From NCBI RefSeq assembly GCF_963678635.1, contig NC_087069.1:6369472-6433471 (forward strand): a DNA stretch of 64,000 bases. Reading direction: 5' to 3'. A program made the translations under genes and the position numbers. Below the pieces are notes generated by a model. It saw only the letters and a program-made list of their open reading frames with translations, was not told the origin of the DNA and ran no database searches. This DNA is from Symsagittifera roscoffensis. Lineage: Eukaryota > Xenacoelomorpha > Acoela > Convolutidae. Of this stretch, positions 12,894-24,652 are shown piece by piece (the stretch's first letter is position 1; each line of letters opens with the position of its first letter).

Positions 12894-14095
12894 TCACCGA
12901 ACATGTGTAACTCAACCCAATCGACTGGTGCGGAGAAGTAGCTGCGCTTTATACTCATTTTCCCTAGAGATGGCAAACCAGAGTGCCAGGCAAGAAATTT
13001 TGTCTTGATATCAAAGGGTAGCTCATCATCCCATTGTTGGCCATGAATGCGCCAGATTTCTTTCAACAATAATCGCGCTCTTACGGTATAGGGCGCTACG
13101 AGACCTATGGGGTCGAAAACGGAAGAAACAGAACTTAACACTGTTCGCTGTGTTATCGAATTTTTAAGTTCACGGTTGACACCACGGCTTACGACCAAAG
13201 TGTCGTCGATATGGTCCCACTTCAGACCAAGAACATGAGAAGAATTATCCCCACAAGTTACAATATTTTTACTTTCCTGTTGCGGCGCGCTTTGGGGTGG
13301 GTTTAACTCTTTATTAATTTTAGTTACGTTACTTATGAAATTAGTTAATTTAAAACCACCTAGAGCTAACAGAGTAATCAACTCTTGACTCGTTTTAAAT
13401 GCAACATCAGGGTCCTCAAAGGAGTCTAGGTAGTCGTCCATATAAAATTTCTCTAGAACTGCGGACGCTGCGTCAGGGAACATTGCCTGATTATCCATTG
13501 CAGTCCGTTGCAATGCATAAGTTGCACACGTTGGCGAATCTCTCGCTCCAAAGATATGTCTCGTGTACTGGTGTACAACCACATCGGCTGTGGGGTCTTC
13601 CCGCCACAGAAAACGAAGAGATGGTTGGTCCTCTGGAAGGACGCCGACTTGTAGGAACATCCCTTCAATGTCAGCCGATACGGCAAAATGATGTTGACGA
13701 AAACGGAGGAGAACGAACACAAGGTTTTTCAGTAGGTCGGGTCCTACTAGCAACGATTTGTTCAATGACGTACCGTGGAATTTAGACGCTTCGTTAAGGA
13801 CACGCCTCACTTTACCAGGTTTGTTTGGGTTCACCACGGAATGGTGAGGAAGATACCACTCGCGTATGCTGCGGTTCGAAAAATTATGGGGAGGAATTTG
13901 AATCACGTATCCTTTACTCAAATCATCTTCGATAGTTTTTGAGTATTGATTCCTTAAGTGAGGATCTTTCGCTAAACGTTTTTCGAACGATTTTAACTGA
14001 ACCAAAGAGGAATAGTAATTGTCTGGTAACATGATAGATTCTTCTGCCCAAAGCATACCTACAGCGTATCTTGATCCATCAATCGCAACAATTGA
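12758..14095 (-). pseudogene. pol: BEL/Pao reverse transcriptase (left copy)
   Basis: Reads the Pao-type reverse transcriptase: an N-terminal block with FEKRLAKDPHLRNQY, the catalytic motif YMDDYLDSF, then GLVAPYTVRARLL and the start of RNase H (HMFGDSSE). Upstream open sequence to 14341 does not look like Pao. No gag, protease or LTR was found, so the element is 5'-truncated. The frame breaks at a seven-T run (12873-12879); RNase H continues in the next frame. Confidence 0.85.
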
Positions 14096-14239
14096 CTTCA
14101 ACAATTGACTCCAGCAACAATTGACTTCGAACCATAAGCTGTTTACATGAAAAAATCGGAAAATCCGCCTAATTGCTTGAAATCCGACAAATTCAAAAAC
14201 GAAAACTAACAAAGCATTGAAATCCACGTGCAGCCAAAT

Positions 14240-14400
14240 ATTTTGGGCTTTTTTCCAGCTTCCCTCCTCCCTCGTAAAATTACCAAAAAAGCTGATGAAA
14301 AATTGTTCACACGGCATTTTGCATGTCAGAAATGTTGTCAAAAATTGTTCACCAGTTCACGCTGACACGTTATATTGCAGATTATAATATGAAAAGTCAT
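14240..14400. repeat. GTTCAC dispersed repeat, copy in duplication
   Basis: Shares AAAATTGTTCACACGGCA, TTTTGCATGTCAGAAATGTT and TTCACGCTG with 37690-37815 and, inverted, 57095-57225. Also present at 20740-20900. Confidence 0.65.
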
Positions 14401-14592
14401 TTCAAATAGACTTTGATCTATTGAATTTCAGAAAATATCATAGGGGGAACCGGAAAGAGCCAAAATTTGAACTTTCAAATTCTAGAAAGAGTAAAAATTA
14501 TCGTCTAATATAGAAACCAATAGAGTGACCAATCTACACCGTATGTTGTCTACATGGGGATTTTAGTTTACATACTTTATTTTTTCCCCCAA

Positions 14593-14797
14593 CTGCACAA
14601 TCCCGTTTTAGTGTCGTTGATTTGGAGGTCGAAAGTTGTGAAGGAGATGCAGACGTTGTTTGTGAATGAAAAAGTGAGATCGCAATTAAGCCACGCCCCG
14701 TATCCAGGGTCTGTTGGGCCAATGTTCACTGTGTATTTGAAGGTTGACTCGGCTGCTCCGTCGTAGAGAGTCTTCACTGGACAGTCTGCCAGACCAG
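14593..14797 (-). pseudogene. Exon E24': CUB first half (downstream duplicate, donor lost)
   Basis: Copy of E24 with the same coding sequence up to its last codon. The donor GT is changed to TT (TGCAG followed by TTGGGG), and reading on meets a stop within a few codons. The acceptor is TTTAG. Unless another donor is used the exon cannot be spliced onward, so I call it a decaying duplicate exon. Confidence 0.7.
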
Positions 14798-15240
14798 CTA
14801 AACGAAAGAAAAGTTCTGAAAGTGTCTCAATAAAGCAGCAAAAATTTTTAAAAAACCTCTCAGAAATGAAGCATAAAATAACGAAATGTCTCAAAAGTTT
14901 GGCCAAATAATAACACAATGTCTTGAACATGAAGCAAAAAAAATGCCAACTTTCTCAAAAAGAAAAGGAAAAGTAATAAAATGTCTCATTTATGGAAAAC
15001 AACAAGTAAAAATGTCTAAAAAATGCAAAAAAAATAACAAAATTTCTAGTTCACATTATGAGAAAGACGTCCGATAACTAAAACAACATCAAAACGGGTA
15101 GCTAAAAAATCAAAATTTACAAACAGTTCAAATTTTTCCTCACCCCTGCGATTTTTTAAATGCAAAAATTGTGAAAATTAGTTTTGCCCTGTACTGAAAA
15201 AATAGAAGTAGCAAATGGTCAAACTGTCATCTCCATTTAC

Positions 15241-15371
15241 CTGGGTTATTGCAGTCAGCTTCATCAGAATTGTCGCCACAATCATCAGTTTCATCACACA
15301 ATTTATCATAAGTGACACATTTTGAGTCATCATAGCAGGCGAAGTCAGTCTTGGATCCACACCCGGCTACC
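15241..15371 (-). CDS. Exon E23': LDLa module (downstream duplicate, out of phase)
   Basis: Near-identical copy of E23. One substitution changes the conserved CDGTDDC to CDETDDC. Acceptor and donor look intact, but it needs a phase-2 partner and the exon before it (E25) ends in phase 1; joining them gives TGC GGG TAG, a stop. The alternative AG after GGTAG would restore the frame. Whether it is used in mRNA is unknown; I expect skipping. Confidence 0.6.
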
Positions 15372-15684
15372 CTGTGAGGGAAAATTAAAAACAATAATTT
15401 GTAAACCATGACAAAAATCATAAAAATAATTGTAATAATTACCGGCATTTAAAATCGAATAAAAAAAGGGAAAAATTTACAGAGCGTCAGAGCCCCCAGA
15501 AAAAAAGTTTTACCGGATTTTGATGACATACATTGTCAAAAGAACCATTGGTTTTGATAATTTTCTTTGGTATCATTTGAAAACCCTGGCAAAAATGATG
15601 CCACGCGTGTCCAAAAATGAAAAAGGATGGTTTTTTTTAAAAATGTCCTTTTTACAAGCATTCCAGAGGAGCTGTACGCATATA

Positions 15685-15794
15685 CAGTGCTTATTTAAAT
15701 GATCCGGAAGAAACGAACAAAACTTGAATTTTCAAAAGCGTTTTTCTCAAATTGGGTTGGGATTAGACAAAAAATGAACAAAAAAAAGTTGCTT
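15685..15794. mobile_element. Truncated Tc1-like end
   Basis: Starts CAGTGCTTATTTAAAT and matches the first ~110 bases of the element at 22179, then stops at the tandem-duplication junction. Confidence 0.8.
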
Positions 15795-15897
15795 AGAACG
15801 CTGAAGTGCTAATTAACTGCTTTTTTTCACAGGGTGAGCAATTCCTTAGTAGATACCAAAATGGGGGTGATTGTTACGTAGATCCAGAGCTACTTAC

Positions 15898-16070
15898 CGC
15901 AATCTTCGGCAACTATAGTGATACCATCGGCGTAGGCATTGAGGTCTGATCTGAACCTGACCACGGCTGCTCCCGGCCCCCCATTGAATCCGGCTCCGGC
16001 GGGGAAGGGGTTGGTAGCGCCACAGTAAGGCCCATTGGTAACTCCTCCAACCTCTATTTCCACGTAATCT
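15898..16070 (-). CDS. Exon E25: second half of CUB domain (upstream duplicate)
   Basis: A 173-base exon, phase 2 in and phase 1 out, acceptor TTGTGTGTAG, donor GTAAGT. It reads RDYVEIEVGG and GPYCGATNPFP, then VVRFRSDLNAYADG and IVAEDC, matching the CUB second half (YLEI, YCG, F-SD). The BEL/Pao remnant lies in the roughly 5-kb intron between the two CUB exons. Its phase-1 exit fits cadherin exon E26 but not the next exon along the DNA. Confidence 0.83.
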
Positions 16071-17334
16071 CTACACACAAATGGACACCCGTACTGACAA
16101 GAAATGGACAGTCAATTTTATACAGATAATGTGACAGAGAACTAAAAAATTGATTTGAATTTATTTAAAATTGATTTAGCTTCATACAAAAATGTGGCCT
16201 AAATATCAGTTTAAACCCATGCTAAAATCGATTTAAATCCTTTTTTTGCGATTTTTTTTGGTTTTTTTTCCCTACGGATTTAAGTAACAATAAAATCGAT
16301 TTAAATCAATATTAATTTTTTTTTGCTTATTCAGCGAATCATATATTTTAAAATCATCTCGCAAAAAACATATATATATAAATTTTTAAGTTGACTTGAC
16401 TTGATAGTACTAAGAAGTATACACTGGTTCTACAATTAATGGGCTTGGCTTGGTATTTGGTTGTGCAAACTGATTCTAACCTTTCGTTTCAAACTCAATT
16501 TCAAAAAGTTTCTGAAAACCTTGCATCGTCGTATTTTATGTCTTTTTGTGTGAAGAGATAAGTTGATAGGCGATTACACATTAAATATCAAGACCATTGT
16601 GTAATATAGTTTTTGTGTTCTGGCTACAAAAATCTTCGCCCTATTTTCATTATGGATTCACTTCATCCAAATGTGGATCCATAAAAAATAATCATACATT
16701 AACTGAGTTGGTACCAACATGTACCAAAAGTTAAGGTACCAACATATGGGCAGTTCAGCTCAGGTTGTCGAACAGCTTTTGTCCATTAATTATTAAAAAA
16801 ATCAATTATTTTATTTGTAAAATGGGCTTCGAAAGGGATGGAGCGTGGATGTATCAAACTGAACTAAAGCAATTTCACCTTCGCCTCCCAAATAGATACA
16901 ATCAGGGTGGGGTGCAACGTGAACTTGAACTTGAATTCATTTAGGTGGATATATGAAAATTTGTTTAAAAAAATATACAACTTAATTTACATTTCAATGA
17001 CACCAAGGGCATACAAAAAGCTGTTCAGCCATTTGCTGCCTATTGTGCCGCACTCTCGTGTATCCTGTAAGACCTACATAAACCTGCTTCAATATCTGTA
17101 AATTATCGGCAATTCAACAGATAATATAAAGAATAAGTAATATCGGTTAAACATTTTTCGGTTAACATTTTTTGCAATACGGTTTTCAACAATCTCAAAA
17201 ATCTATAAACATTTTGATGGCAAACTGACCTTAATCGGACAAACTAGTAATTTTCAAAGCCTTTTGTCTAAGCAAATCTAATTTTAGCTTTTTCATTTTC
17301 GCGCTATAATGACGTCATTAATTTAAGATTGATT

Positions 17335-19393
17335 TAAGCGCGAACATCTTCCGCGCCCAAAGGAAGGAAAACGGGTGCGAGTTTTACGGCCGGTCGAGTT
17401 AGCTCCCCGGAGCGGGTGGTAACTACGGCGGATTGGGCTATGTTGTCTTTTCCGTTATTAAGGGTTTTTATACGAGCCAGAGGGTAGTGTCCCTTTGGGC
17501 TGCGTTCGTCAACAATCCACACTAAATCCCCTTTTTTTTAAAATAACGTCACTATCGGAGTGCCACTTACTGCGTTTAATCAGCGCTGGCACATAATCTC
17601 GCAGCCAACGACTCCAAATTGCGTTGGCGTAGCTTTGCGCTCGGATATATTGCTTTCGATGGTCGAAGTGCTCCTAGAAAGAGAGAGAAGGGAAGCTAGT
17701 ACCATTTCGGCCTAACAAAAAATGATTAGGAGTTAACACCTCGAAACCATCCGGACTTGCACTTACTGATGTTATAGGTCGAGCGTTCAGTGATTGTGCT
17801 ACAAGACAGAAAGTTGTTTCAAGGACTTCGGGAGTGAGCTTTCTACTTCCTATTATTGCGTAGAATACCCTTTTACAACACCGAACGAGACGTTCCCAAG
17901 AAACACCGTGATGCGGGGCTGCCGGGGGTTAAATTTCCACTTAATACCCTTTTTCGCCAGCTCTGGGGGTGCTTGTCCGTTCCACGACTGAATACAATTT
18001 AAGAGTTCTTTCTCGGCTTCCACAAAATTGGTGCCGTTATCAGACCAAATGACTGATGGAGTGCCGCGACGGGCAATGAATCTTTCGATTCCCAGTACAC
18101 ACGAACTCGTGTCCATGGATGAGACAATCTCAATATGTACAGCTCTGGTGGTCATACATGTAAAAAGGAAGCACCATCGCTTTTCAGAACTCCTCCTGAT
18201 TGAGAAGTAAAAGGGTCCAAAATAATCAACACCACAGTTTGTGAAGGGAGGCTGGCGGTAACCAAGCCTTTCAACTGGAAGCTCTGCCATCATAGGTGTG
18301 ACAGTTTTGGCTTTGCGCTTCCTACATATGAGGCAGTGGACTTCAATGGACTTTAATAAAGAGCTAAGGTTCAAGATTGCGAACTCTAAGTGAATTACAG
18401 CTCGCAGGTAGTCTAAGAACTGGTGCTGATAGCGATAATGAATATCACTTACGAACAATTTCACCAGAGAATGCCTTCCATCAAGTATTATGGGGTGTTT
18501 TGTGTCATAATCAGTTTCAACTAGGCGGCGAATTTGCCCAGTTGAACGAATTAGGAATGCAGGACCCATAAACGGTGCATATTGTGCGATACGACTAGAC
18601 TTTTTGACGGTTTTGTCGCAGGACAGGAGTAAATATTCCGCTTCAAAAGATTCTTTTTGGGAAATCAACAAAAGTCGTTGTTTGGCGGTTTCTAATTCAA
18701 CCGGATCGGTTACTTCCTTGACTTTAGTGCGGTAGTGCCGGTGTTTCGGACTAAGTCTGAGCATGAAGGCAACCACTCGCTGGAGTTTACGAAACGAGCT
18801 GAATTCTTCCCATGCAAATAAACAGGGTTGTTTTTGTTTTTGTGTAACGTTTAAAAAATTAGAGGCCTGCTGTAAACCTTCATTAGGGTCACAAGCGGGA
18901 CCAGCCAGGCGGATTTTCTGAAGTATTTCTACGCTCGGCTTCAAAGGCCACTCGCCACTTTTTAGCAGACTTGGCCCGTTCACCCATCTGCTTGTTTTTA
19001 AGGACTCCGCTGAGATTCCTCTGGTTCCCGTATCAGCAGGGTTGTCTCCACTTAAGACGTGAAACCACTGGTCTACGGTCGTACTTTCCAGAATCTCTCC
19101 AATCCGGTTTGCCACGAACGTGGGTTGCTTACTACCTGAGTTTAACCACTGGAGCACAGTGGTGCTGTCAGTCCACATGAACGTGTTTGACACAGGAATG
19201 GTTAGAACTTTGAGGACATCTTCCTTCAAGCGGGTAGCGAGTAATGCGGCCTGCAGTTCAAGCTTTGGGATGGAAAGCGCTTTCATGGGCGCGACTCTTG
19301 CTTTTCCAAAGACGAAGGCAACTTGTGTTTCGAGTGAAGTTTTCACACGGGCGCGAAGAAAAGCTACAGCACAAAAAAACTTCTTCTGAGCTG
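17335..19393 (-). pseudogene. pol: BEL/Pao RNase H, integrase and C-terminal domain (right copy)
   Basis: Open from the RNase H through the integrase core to 17853 (520 codons in one frame), so it lacks the stop found in the left copy. It still carries the five-C frameshift, the TAG before the C-terminal domain and the terminal block WIVDERSPKGHYPL. Otherwise as described for the left copy. Confidence 0.85.
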
Positions 19394-20595
19394 TCACCGA
19401 ACATGTGTAACTCAACCCAATCGACTGGTGCGGAGAAGTAGCTGCGCTTTATACTCATTTTCCCTAGAGATGGCAAACCAGAGTGCCAGGCAAGAAATTT
19501 TGTCTTGATATCAAAGGGTAGCTCATCATCCCATTGTTGGCCATGAATGCGCCAGATTTCTTTCCACAATAATCGCGCTCTTACGGTATAGGGCGCTACG
19601 AGACCTATGGGGTCGAAAACGGAAGAAACAGAACTTAACACTGTTCGCTGTGTTATCGAATTTTTAAGTTCACGGTTGACACCACGGCTTACGACCAAAG
19701 TGTCGTCGATATGGTCCCACTTCAGACCAAGAACATGAGAAGAATTATCCCCACAAGTTACAATATTTTTACTTTCCTGTTGCGGCGCGCTTTGGGGTGG
19801 GTTTAACTCTTTATTAATTTTAGTTACGTTACTTATGAAATTAGTTAATTTAAAACCACCTAGAGCTAACAGAGTAATCAACTCTTGACTCGTTTTAAAT
19901 GCAACATCAGGGTCCTCAAAGGAGTCTAGGTAGTCGTCCATATAAAATTTCTCTAGAACTGCGGACGCTGCGTCAGGGAACATTGCCTGATTATCCATTG
20001 CAGTCCGTTGCAATGCATAAGTTGCACACGTTGGCGAATCTCTCGCTCCAAAGATATGTCTCGTGTACTGGTGTACAACCACATCGGCTGTGGGGTCTTC
20101 CCGCCACAGAAAACGAAGAGATGGTTGGTCCTCTGGAAGGACGCCGACTTGTAGGAACATCCCTTCAATGTCAGCCGATACGGCAAAATGATGTTGACGA
20201 AAACGGAGGAGAACGAACACAAGGTTTTTCAGTAGGTCGGGTCCTACTAGCAACGATTTGTTCAATGACGTACCGTGGAATTTAGACGCTTCGTTAAGGA
20301 CACGCCTCACTTTACCAGGTTTGTTTGGGTTCACCACGGAATGGTGAGGAAGATACCACTCGCGTATGCTGCGGTTCGAAAAATTATGGGGAGGAATTTG
20401 AATCACGTATCCTTTACTCAAATCATCTTCGATAGTTTTTGAGTATTGATTCCTTAAGTGAGGATCTTTCGCTAAACGTTTTTCAAACGATTTTAACTGA
20501 ACCAAAGAGGAATAGTAATTGTCTGGTAACATGATAGATTCTTCTGCCCAAAGCATACCTACAGCGTATCTTGATCCATCAATCGCAACAATTGA
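19258..20595 (-). pseudogene. pol: BEL/Pao reverse transcriptase (right copy)
   Basis: Counterpart of 12758-14095 with the same YMDDYLDSF catalytic motif and the same seven-T frameshift (19373-19379). The shared defect shows that it predates the duplication, or is a systematic sequencing error. A few substitutions distinguish the copies. Confidence 0.85.
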
Positions 20596-21092
20596 CTTCA
20601 ACAATTGACTCCAGCAACAATTGACTTCGAACCATAAGCTGTTTACATGAAAAAATCGGAAAATCCGCCTAATTACTTGAAATCCGACAAACTCAAAAAA
20701 GAAAACTAACAAAGCATTGAAATCCACGTGCAGCCAAATAGTTTGGGCTCTTTTCCAGCTTCCCTCCTTCCTCGTAAAATTACCAAAAAAGCTGATGAAA
20801 AATTGTTCACACGGCATTTTGCATGTCAGAAATGTTGTCAAAAATTGTTCACCAGTTCACGCTGCCACGTTATATTGCAGATTATAATATGAAAAGTCAT
20901 TTCAAATAGACTTTGATCTATTGAATTTCAGAAAATATCATAGGGGGAACTGGAAAGAGCCAAAATTTGAACTTTCAAATTCTAGAAAGAGTAAAAATTA
21001 TCGTCTAATATAGAAACCAATAGAGTGACCAATCTACACCGTTTGTTGTCTACATGGGGATTTTAGTTTACATACTTTATTTTTTCCCCCAC

Positions 21093-21297
21093 CTGCACAA
21101 TCCCGTTTTAGTGTCGTTGATTTGGAGGTCGAAAGTTGTGAAGGAGATGCAGACGTTGTTTGTGAATGAAAAAGTGAGATCGCAATTAAGCCACGCCCCG
21201 TATCCAGGGTCTGTTGGGCCAATGTTCACTGTGTATTTGAAGGTTGACTCGGCTGCTCCGTCGTAGAGAGTCTTCACTGGACAGTCTGCCAGACCAG
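21093..21297 (-). CDS. Exon E24: first half of CUB domain (upstream duplicate)
   Basis: A 205-base exon, phase 1 in and phase 2 out, acceptor TTCGTGCAG, donor GTGGGG after TGCAG. It shows the N-terminal CUB features: an opening Cys (ADCPVKTLYDGAA), the aromatic-rich strand GYGAWLNCDLTFSF with the second Cys, and the beta strand CISFTTFDLQIND. The third CUB Cys is at the exon end. CUB domains are about 110 residues and mediate extracellular binding. Confidence 0.83.
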
Positions 21298-21744
21298 CTG
21301 CACGAAAGAAAAGTACAAAAGTACTGAAAGTGTCGCAATAATTGAGCAAAATTGAAAAATGTTCGCAATTGAAGCATAAAATAAAAAAATGTTTCAAAAG
21401 TTAGACCAAATAATAACACAATGTCTTAAACATGAAGCAAAAAAAATACCAACTTTCTCAAAAAGAAAATGAAAAGTAATAAAATGTCTCGATTATGGAA
21501 AACAACAACTAAAAAGGTCTAAAAAATGCAAAAAAAAAACCAAAATTTCAAGTTCACATTATGAGAAAGACGTCCGATAACTAAAACAACATCAAAACGG
21601 GTAGCTAAAAAATCAAAATTTACAAACATTTCAAGTTTTTCCTCACCCCTGCGATTTTTTTAAATGCAAAATTTGTGAAAATTAGTTTTACCCTGTACTG
21701 AAAAAATAGAACTAGCAAATTATCAAGCTGTCATCTCCATTTAC

Positions 21745-21875
21745 CTGGGTTATTGCAGTCAGCTTCATCAGAATTGTCGCCACAATCATCAGTTCCATCA
21801 CACAATTTATCATAAGTGACACATTTTGAGTCATCATAGCAGGCGAAGTCAGTCTTGGATCCACACCCGGCTACC
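21745..21875 (-). CDS. Exon E23: LDLa module (upstream duplicate)
   Basis: A 131-base exon, phase 2 in and phase 1 out, acceptor CCCTCACAG, donor GTAAAT. It reads CGSKTDFACYDDSKC, then CDGTDDCGDNSDEADC, a canonical LDLa. It is the right-hand copy of the 6.5-kb tandem duplication and joins E22 in frame. A second AG five bases into the exon (GGTAG) would give a phase-1 entry instead. Confidence 0.85.
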
Positions 21876-22178
21876 CTGTGAGGGAAAATTAAAAACGATA
21901 ATTTGTAAACCATAAAAAAAATCATAATAATAATTGAATAATTACCGACATTTAAAATCGAATAAAAAAGGGAAAAGTTTACTGAGCGTCAGAGCCCCCA
22001 GAAAAAAAGTTTTACCGGATTTTGATGACATACATTGTCAAAAGAACCATTGGTTTTGATAATTTTCTTTGTTATCATTTGAAAACCCTGGCAAAAATAA
22101 TGCCACGCGTGTCCAAAAATGGTGGTTTTTTAAAAAATGCCCTTTTTACAAACATTCCAGAGGAGCTGTACGCATATA

Positions 22179-22898
22179 CAGTGCTGATTTAAATGATCCG
22201 GAAGAAACGAACAAAACTTAAATTTTCAAACGCGTTTTTCTCAAATTGGGTTAAGATTAGACAAAAATGAACAGAAAAAATTTCCTTAGAATTTCATCAG
22301 AATTTTCATGGCGCAATTTTTCCTCCAAAACTCTCAACCAAAATGTCACCCTAAAATGGGTCATTTTGGCTTTTTTTAAATAATCAAGAGTTACGCTGAA
22401 ACTACTTTGTTAATAAATCAGAAAATTACTTCTCAAGAAGCATCTTATACAGTCCAACAATTCTTTAGAAGGGTTAAAGCACAAAAATCTGTATAAGCCA
22501 AAATATTTCTGCTTGATAGTCAAGAAATGTGACTTTACCATACAAAACCCAAAATCTTTGCTGAAAAACAAACTCTAAAAAATTTGCGAAAATTTTGTAG
22601 ATTTAAAAAATTTCTGGAATTTTGTTGGGATGTGTAAAAGGCTTCTTGTGATAAAGTTTTCCATTAGCATAGTGGTTTCAGCGTAACTCTCTATTAGTTA
22701 AAAAAGCCAAAATGACCCCTTTTTGGGTTGAAACTTTGGTTGATAATTTCGGAGAAAAAATGAACCATATTAATTCGGGTGAAACTCTAAGCAACTTTTG
22801 TTCTCTTCACTTTTTGTTTGATCGTAACCCAACTTAGACAAACGCGTTTGAAATTTCATCTTTTGTTCGTTTTGTCCGTTTAATTTAAATCAGCACTG
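22179..22898. mobile_element. Tc1/mariner-like long-TIR element
   Basis: 720 bases with long imperfect inverted arms, ends CAGTGCTGATTTAAAT and its complement. No transposase ORF, so non-autonomous. Same family as 33087-33803 and 42772-43991. Confidence 0.8.
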
Positions 22899-24585
22899 CA
22901 CCAACTTAACTTCATTCTTCGACAAGTGACTAATGCAACATGTAGTCTAGTCTGTATTACTTTAACACGTTTTTTTGTGTCCAAACTAAATTGCGTTCAG
23001 TTGAGAGTCTACTTGAAAGAGCAAAAAGTTCATTTCATTTTACGATTCATTCATGCGGTCTTTCTTGAGATTAAAAAATGCACGGCGCTGTGTTCTAACA
23101 ATTTTAAGGATTTTTTCATGAGTCATTTGTTCCTAATTTATCATACAGGTCAGAATCATCCTTTAAAATGACAATTGAGTGAAGAAACTGAATATATCAT
23201 AAAACCAATGGCCATTAAAAGCACAGTAGAAATCACTGTGAGTAGCTTGTATTTCTTATCAAAGGTTAAGATTGGAAACTTTCTCAAAAGAACATATGTT
23301 GTTGTGTTAACTTGTTAACTTGTGAACAGACTTGTTATGTTAACCAAAAAAATCAAAACAATACGTTTTCGATCATTTTTTCTCATTTCTTTTGATACAT
23401 CAAAAATATTTGCTGTTGCAAAATAAAAATAAAGGTCGAATGGTAGATTTAGAATGAAAAGATTGGAAAAAAACAAAAGATCAGAAAGAATAAATTCGAA
23501 GACATGATTTAAAAAGATAACTTCGCCTTTTTTTCAGTCCAATTTTTGCAGCATCACTTCAAACTTCTTTAGAATGTGTTAAATTTGTAGACACTTTTTT
23601 AATCCAAAAAATTTTCCTTGATTTTTGTTAATTACTCGTCAGATTTGTTATTATGGCGCATGCACAAATTTTTTTTTCAAATAATTTTGGTGAACAGGTT
23701 AGCACGTTCAGTTTAAACACCAAATTGCAAAAATTAGATCATGAAACATAGCTTAATTTTGATTTTTTTTGATACCAACATTTTGATATTGAGAAAGATC
23801 CGTTATTTGATATTAACGAAAAGAATGAAAACATATACAGAGTGTAGAAGCCACTCGAAAAGAAGACTCTACCAGGCGTTAAAGAAATGATCTTGACTCA
23901 TGATTCGACGGAGAGATCGAACGACGTTCGTTTTTGACTTTTTGAGTCAAACTGTGTTCGTTTTCGACTTTGCTTAATTTTACTGAAGACTTTATTCGAC
24001 TTTGTTTGATTTTACCGGGCGATGTTTGATTTTGTTTGACTTAGTTAGACTTTACCAGAGATTTTTTGATCTTGTTCGACTTTTTTGAGGTTTTGGTGTC
24101 GACCTTGATTGACTTTCTTTGAGCTAATTTTTTCGAGTTCGCCGGACTTTTTTGACTTTTTTGGACTAAAGAAGAAAACATTCGACTTTGTTCGACAATA
24201 ATCCGTGATATTCGATCTGCGTTGGTAATTTTGTGGAGGTCCTGTAGATGATCGGAATGTTTGTTGGTTTAGCAAGTTGCACATTAAAAACACATATACT
24301 GGATTATTATGCTACTTGCATCTGTATTACGAGCAAAAAAAGTACGACAAAAGTTCAATTTGCCCATGATTCAACTCCGTTCGACCCATGATTCAATTCG
24401 GTTCGACCCATTAAGTTGAGTTAAGACCCTTTATGCGCGAGGGAAAGGACCAATATACGAGCTGAGCTGTACAGCTCATCACGGAGAACCGCTGTTGTCC
24501 CCCTTCTTAATAACTACATGTATTTTTTTTGGTTATTTTTCTGGGCTGGGTATTTCTGAGCCCTCAAGCAACTAGTACGGATCAT
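22899..24585. other. Intron, low-complexity block
   Basis: No exon seen. From 23930 to 24190 it is full of GACTTTG/TTCGACTTT words, and CATGATTCRA-like words recur from 23897 to 24680. Confidence 0.6.
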
Positions 24586-24652
24586 GGTGGGCCTCGAACA
24601 TCCGACCTTTCGATTGAAAAGTGGAGACGTAACCACTTCACCACCGCTCCCC
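24586..24652 (-). repeat. tRNA-derived SINE-like sequence
   Basis: Minus strand has an A-box-like GTGGTGAAGTGGTTACG and B-box-like GGATGTTCGAGGCCC. No convincing full cloverleaf, so not called a tRNA gene. Confidence 0.5.

Larger units (their letters stand above)
9297..15796. repeat. 6.5-kb tandem duplication, left copy
   Basis: Aligns with 15797-22290 at a near-constant offset of 6497-6504 bases, including introns, the Pao remnant and three exons. It starts at AACGCTGAAGTGC and ends in a truncated Tc1-like terminus. It differs from the right copy by scattered substitutions and short indels only. Being downstream in the gene's direction, it carries exons E25', E24' and E23'. Confidence 0.93.
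15797..22290. repeat. 6.5-kb tandem duplication, right copy
   Basis: Right copy, starting immediately after the left one without spacer or N run. The bases TAGAA occur at the left breakpoint (9294), the junction (15794) and the right breakpoint (22287). It carries E25, E24 and E23 with intact splice sites, and continues into a complete 720-base Tc1-like element. Confidence 0.93.

Noticed and set aside
13399-13785. 128-codon plus-strand ORF, also at 19899-20285
   Set aside because: Lies exactly antisense to the Pao reverse transcriptase and has no domain; a shadow ORF.
10835-14341. Host gene encoding a protease or polymerase
   Set aside because: All motifs are BEL/Pao pol, with stops and frameshifts; it is a retroelement remnant.
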